A stretch of DNA of 64,000 bases from Callipepla californica brunnescens (Eukaryota > Chordata > Aves > Galliformes > Odontophoridae). Position 1 is the stretch's first letter, and the number at the start of each line of letters is the position of its first letter. Below, piece by piece: positions 61,851 to 64,000 of this stretch. The stretch lies in assembly GCA_023055505.1 (NCBI GenBank), contig JALIRH010000002.1:4830001-4894000 (forward strand), written 5' to 3'. The position numbers were made by a program, and so were the translations under genes. The notes beneath the pieces were generated by a model. It saw only the letters and a program-made list of their open reading frames with translations. It was not told the origin of the DNA and did not search any database.

Positions 61851-64000
61851 TTTAATATTTGTTTCTAATTAGCCAAATCTATTTCAATGGACAACAAATG
61901 CAGTTGAATTCCACATAGAAATCCTTAGGAAGGATATAAGATGCGATATTCACAACATTTGGCTTTTATTTTTGTTCGTTTCACAGTGACATCAGCATGA
62001 TTGCATTCTCTTTCTTAGTCCTAATTTGCACATTTGTTAAGAAGATTTTTTTTTCCCCTTGTATTAGTTTTGTTTTTTTTTTTAATTCAGTACTACTGCA
62101 CATTTTAGAAATAGAACATAGTTTTGTTTTCACTTTCTCTATACATATTTTAATTTTTGAATTATTTTTAGAATTAATAAGGGTAATTTTGGCCAACATT
62201 ATGTTTATTTTCAAGAGCTCATATTTGCATTAACTGAATTATTCCCAAATTAGAACAGATTCCAATTTGAGGTACGTTTATACTATGATACTGCTTTGGA
62301 AAAAACGGTATGGTAAGTAAGATCATGTACAATATCTCATAAATACAAATATTGAAATCTGTTTTGACCAGAACTTCTGTGTGAGAGAGCGAGATGTTTG
62401 TTCATGATATATGTGGTGAAAATCTCTGACCCTAGGAAACTGAGGAATGAGAATCAGATGGTGATTATTAATATTATGCAAACTACTTCACAAGTAAACC
62501 AGAGCAGTGGAAATTGCTTTTCTTGCACATGAAGGTAGGGGAATGGGTAGACTTATGACATATCGGTTCTGTACTATTTTTTTTTCCATTCTGTGATATC
62601 TTGCTCATTTTTCCTCTGTCAGAATGAAATACATGAGCAAAAAACAAAGAAAGCCCACCCATCTTTGTTGCTGCTTTCGAGACCCCACTCTAAAAAGCAA
62701 TGTGTTTAGTATATCCAAAGCTGATATATTGTATAGGAAAAAGAATTAAGTTAGAATTAAGTTTGGTGCCTATTGTAATTCCACTTTCTCCATTCTGCTG
62801 ATAAAATAAAATAATCAGAATGGGGCTCTAAAAGTATGAAAGTAATCTATATGTGGAGCATCTTGGAAGTTTTCATGCAGCCATGTTCTCCGTTTAAAGA
62901 AAGAATTACTTTGCCATTGCTAGACAGGGATTCTCAAATGCAATAACCAGATGGAAAGCGAAGTTCTTTTAGTTATCTAAATCTTCAAATATTTGTTCAA
63001 TTGTCAATCATCATAATTTGATTAAAACAATCAAAAAAATTCCTAATCTGTTAGTACTGCTGTTATAAAATAGGTCTCTTTTTCTTGAGTTCCTTGGAAA
63101 GAAATGCTTGTGAATTTTATTTTCATAGGATTTCCCTTCAGGAAGAAAAGAGAAAGAGAGGAGATACATAATCTTGGAAGGACCACCTAGTGTGATGAAA
63201 GGCTGAGATCACTTTTGAGTATTTTCTATAGATCTCCCAGGCGATTCGTTTTGCATGTTATATGAAAGCATGGTAGAAATACAGCTGCTGCTAAAAGCAA
63301 ATATTTGTGTCTGCCTCAAATTGTTATTCAATGAGAAATCATATACCTCCCTCATTGCCTGTGTTATGTTTTTACAGTTGAAAACAGCAATGGGAAATGA
63401 CTATTGATTTGTTGCACAATTTCTTCTTGCCTTTCTACTTCATCATGTTTATATACAACAAAACCCGTGTGTGTATTCCTTCTTGGGCTATTATAGAACT
63501 TCTATGTCAGTTTTCTCTGTGAACCCCAGAGCAAAATTCATCAGAATATTAAAGAAACAACTCACAGTTTACAATGGATTCACTTCTAGGGGATATGTGT
63601 AGGGAATACTAACATAAAATATAGTGGCCAGGTGCTCAGATGGTCTAAATCACTGTAGATCTACTTAATGTTGCAGCCATATTAATTTACAGTAGCTGGA
63701 TATCTTGCCTATAGACCATCAACAATGTTTATTTCCACCAAACTAAATGCAGTCCTGAAACTGTAAGTAAAACAGCTTCCAGTGGAAACTACATCTTTCT
63801 GATTTGTTCAAGTCCATGGGTCCTACCTGCCCGCCTTATTTATTTCAATAGGATAGTACTGAAGTAAAGCAGATGAAAATCTGGGTAAAGTCTTCATACC
63901 TTTATGTATATATTTAAGCACTGTAATTTGTTTTCTTTTTTGTCATTCAATTATTTAGGCATAAGGAACACTGACAACTGGAACATCCCTGATTTTCCAC
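61851..64000. other. Unannotated AT-rich DNA
   Basis: No gene or clear repeat up to the window end. Overlapping frames on both strands at 61981-62233 arise from A/T-rich sequence. Confidence 0.45.

Overview
The window reads as vertebrate nuclear DNA from a bird, most likely a galliform (chicken-like) species. Interspersed repeats are almost all CR1 non-LTR retrotransposons, many ending in the typical CR1 3' tail (variants of ATTCTATGATTCTATGA). No Alu or L1 sequence was recognised. There is one mariner of the Galluhop / Mariner1_GG type known from chicken. Species and chromosome cannot be fixed from the sequence alone.

No protein-coding gene or exon can be supported. The window looks like an AT-rich gene desert or a long intron. 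The only intact gene recognised is a tRNA-Val(TAC) on the + strand at 45944-46016, followed after about 30 bases by a CR1 fragment. All open frames seen are short, low-complexity, or decayed CR1 reverse transcriptase.

Layout. 1-1.2 kb: unannotated. 1.23-2.11 kb: a CR1 whose 5' part is inverted. 2.1-5.98 kb: unannotated AT-rich DNA. 5.98-6.53 kb: a 540-bp purine-only tetranucleotide mosaic. 8.70-12.14 kb: a cluster of three CR1 copies in alternating orientation, including a 1.85-kb copy covering most of the RT domain. 12.1-21.0 kb: no clear young CR1, with two stretches that may be conserved noncoding elements. 21-33 kb: scattered CR1 3' ends and older CR1 relics. 35.0 kb: a short MIR-like SINE fragment. 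38.3 kb: a CR1 3' end. 39.1 kb: another candidate conserved element. 40.3-41.7 kb: three unexplained same-strand open frames. 44.6-51.3 kb: CR1 fragments around the tRNA gene. 51.3-57.5 kb: empty apart from simple repeats. 57.5-60.7 kb: CR1 relics and the deleted mariner. 61.6-61.85 kb: a GC-rich island that may derive from an LTR.

I found no convincing new biological system. The items most worth a check are the CR1 with a twin-priming-like 5' inversion, the two internally deleted CR1 copies, the duplicated block in the polypurine array, the isolated tRNA-Val with a compensatory T-stem change and no close terminator, and the unassigned frames at 40.3-41.7 kb. CR1 and mariner identities rest on recognition of family motifs by eye. 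Boundaries are good to about 10-30 bases for younger copies and are rougher for old ones.
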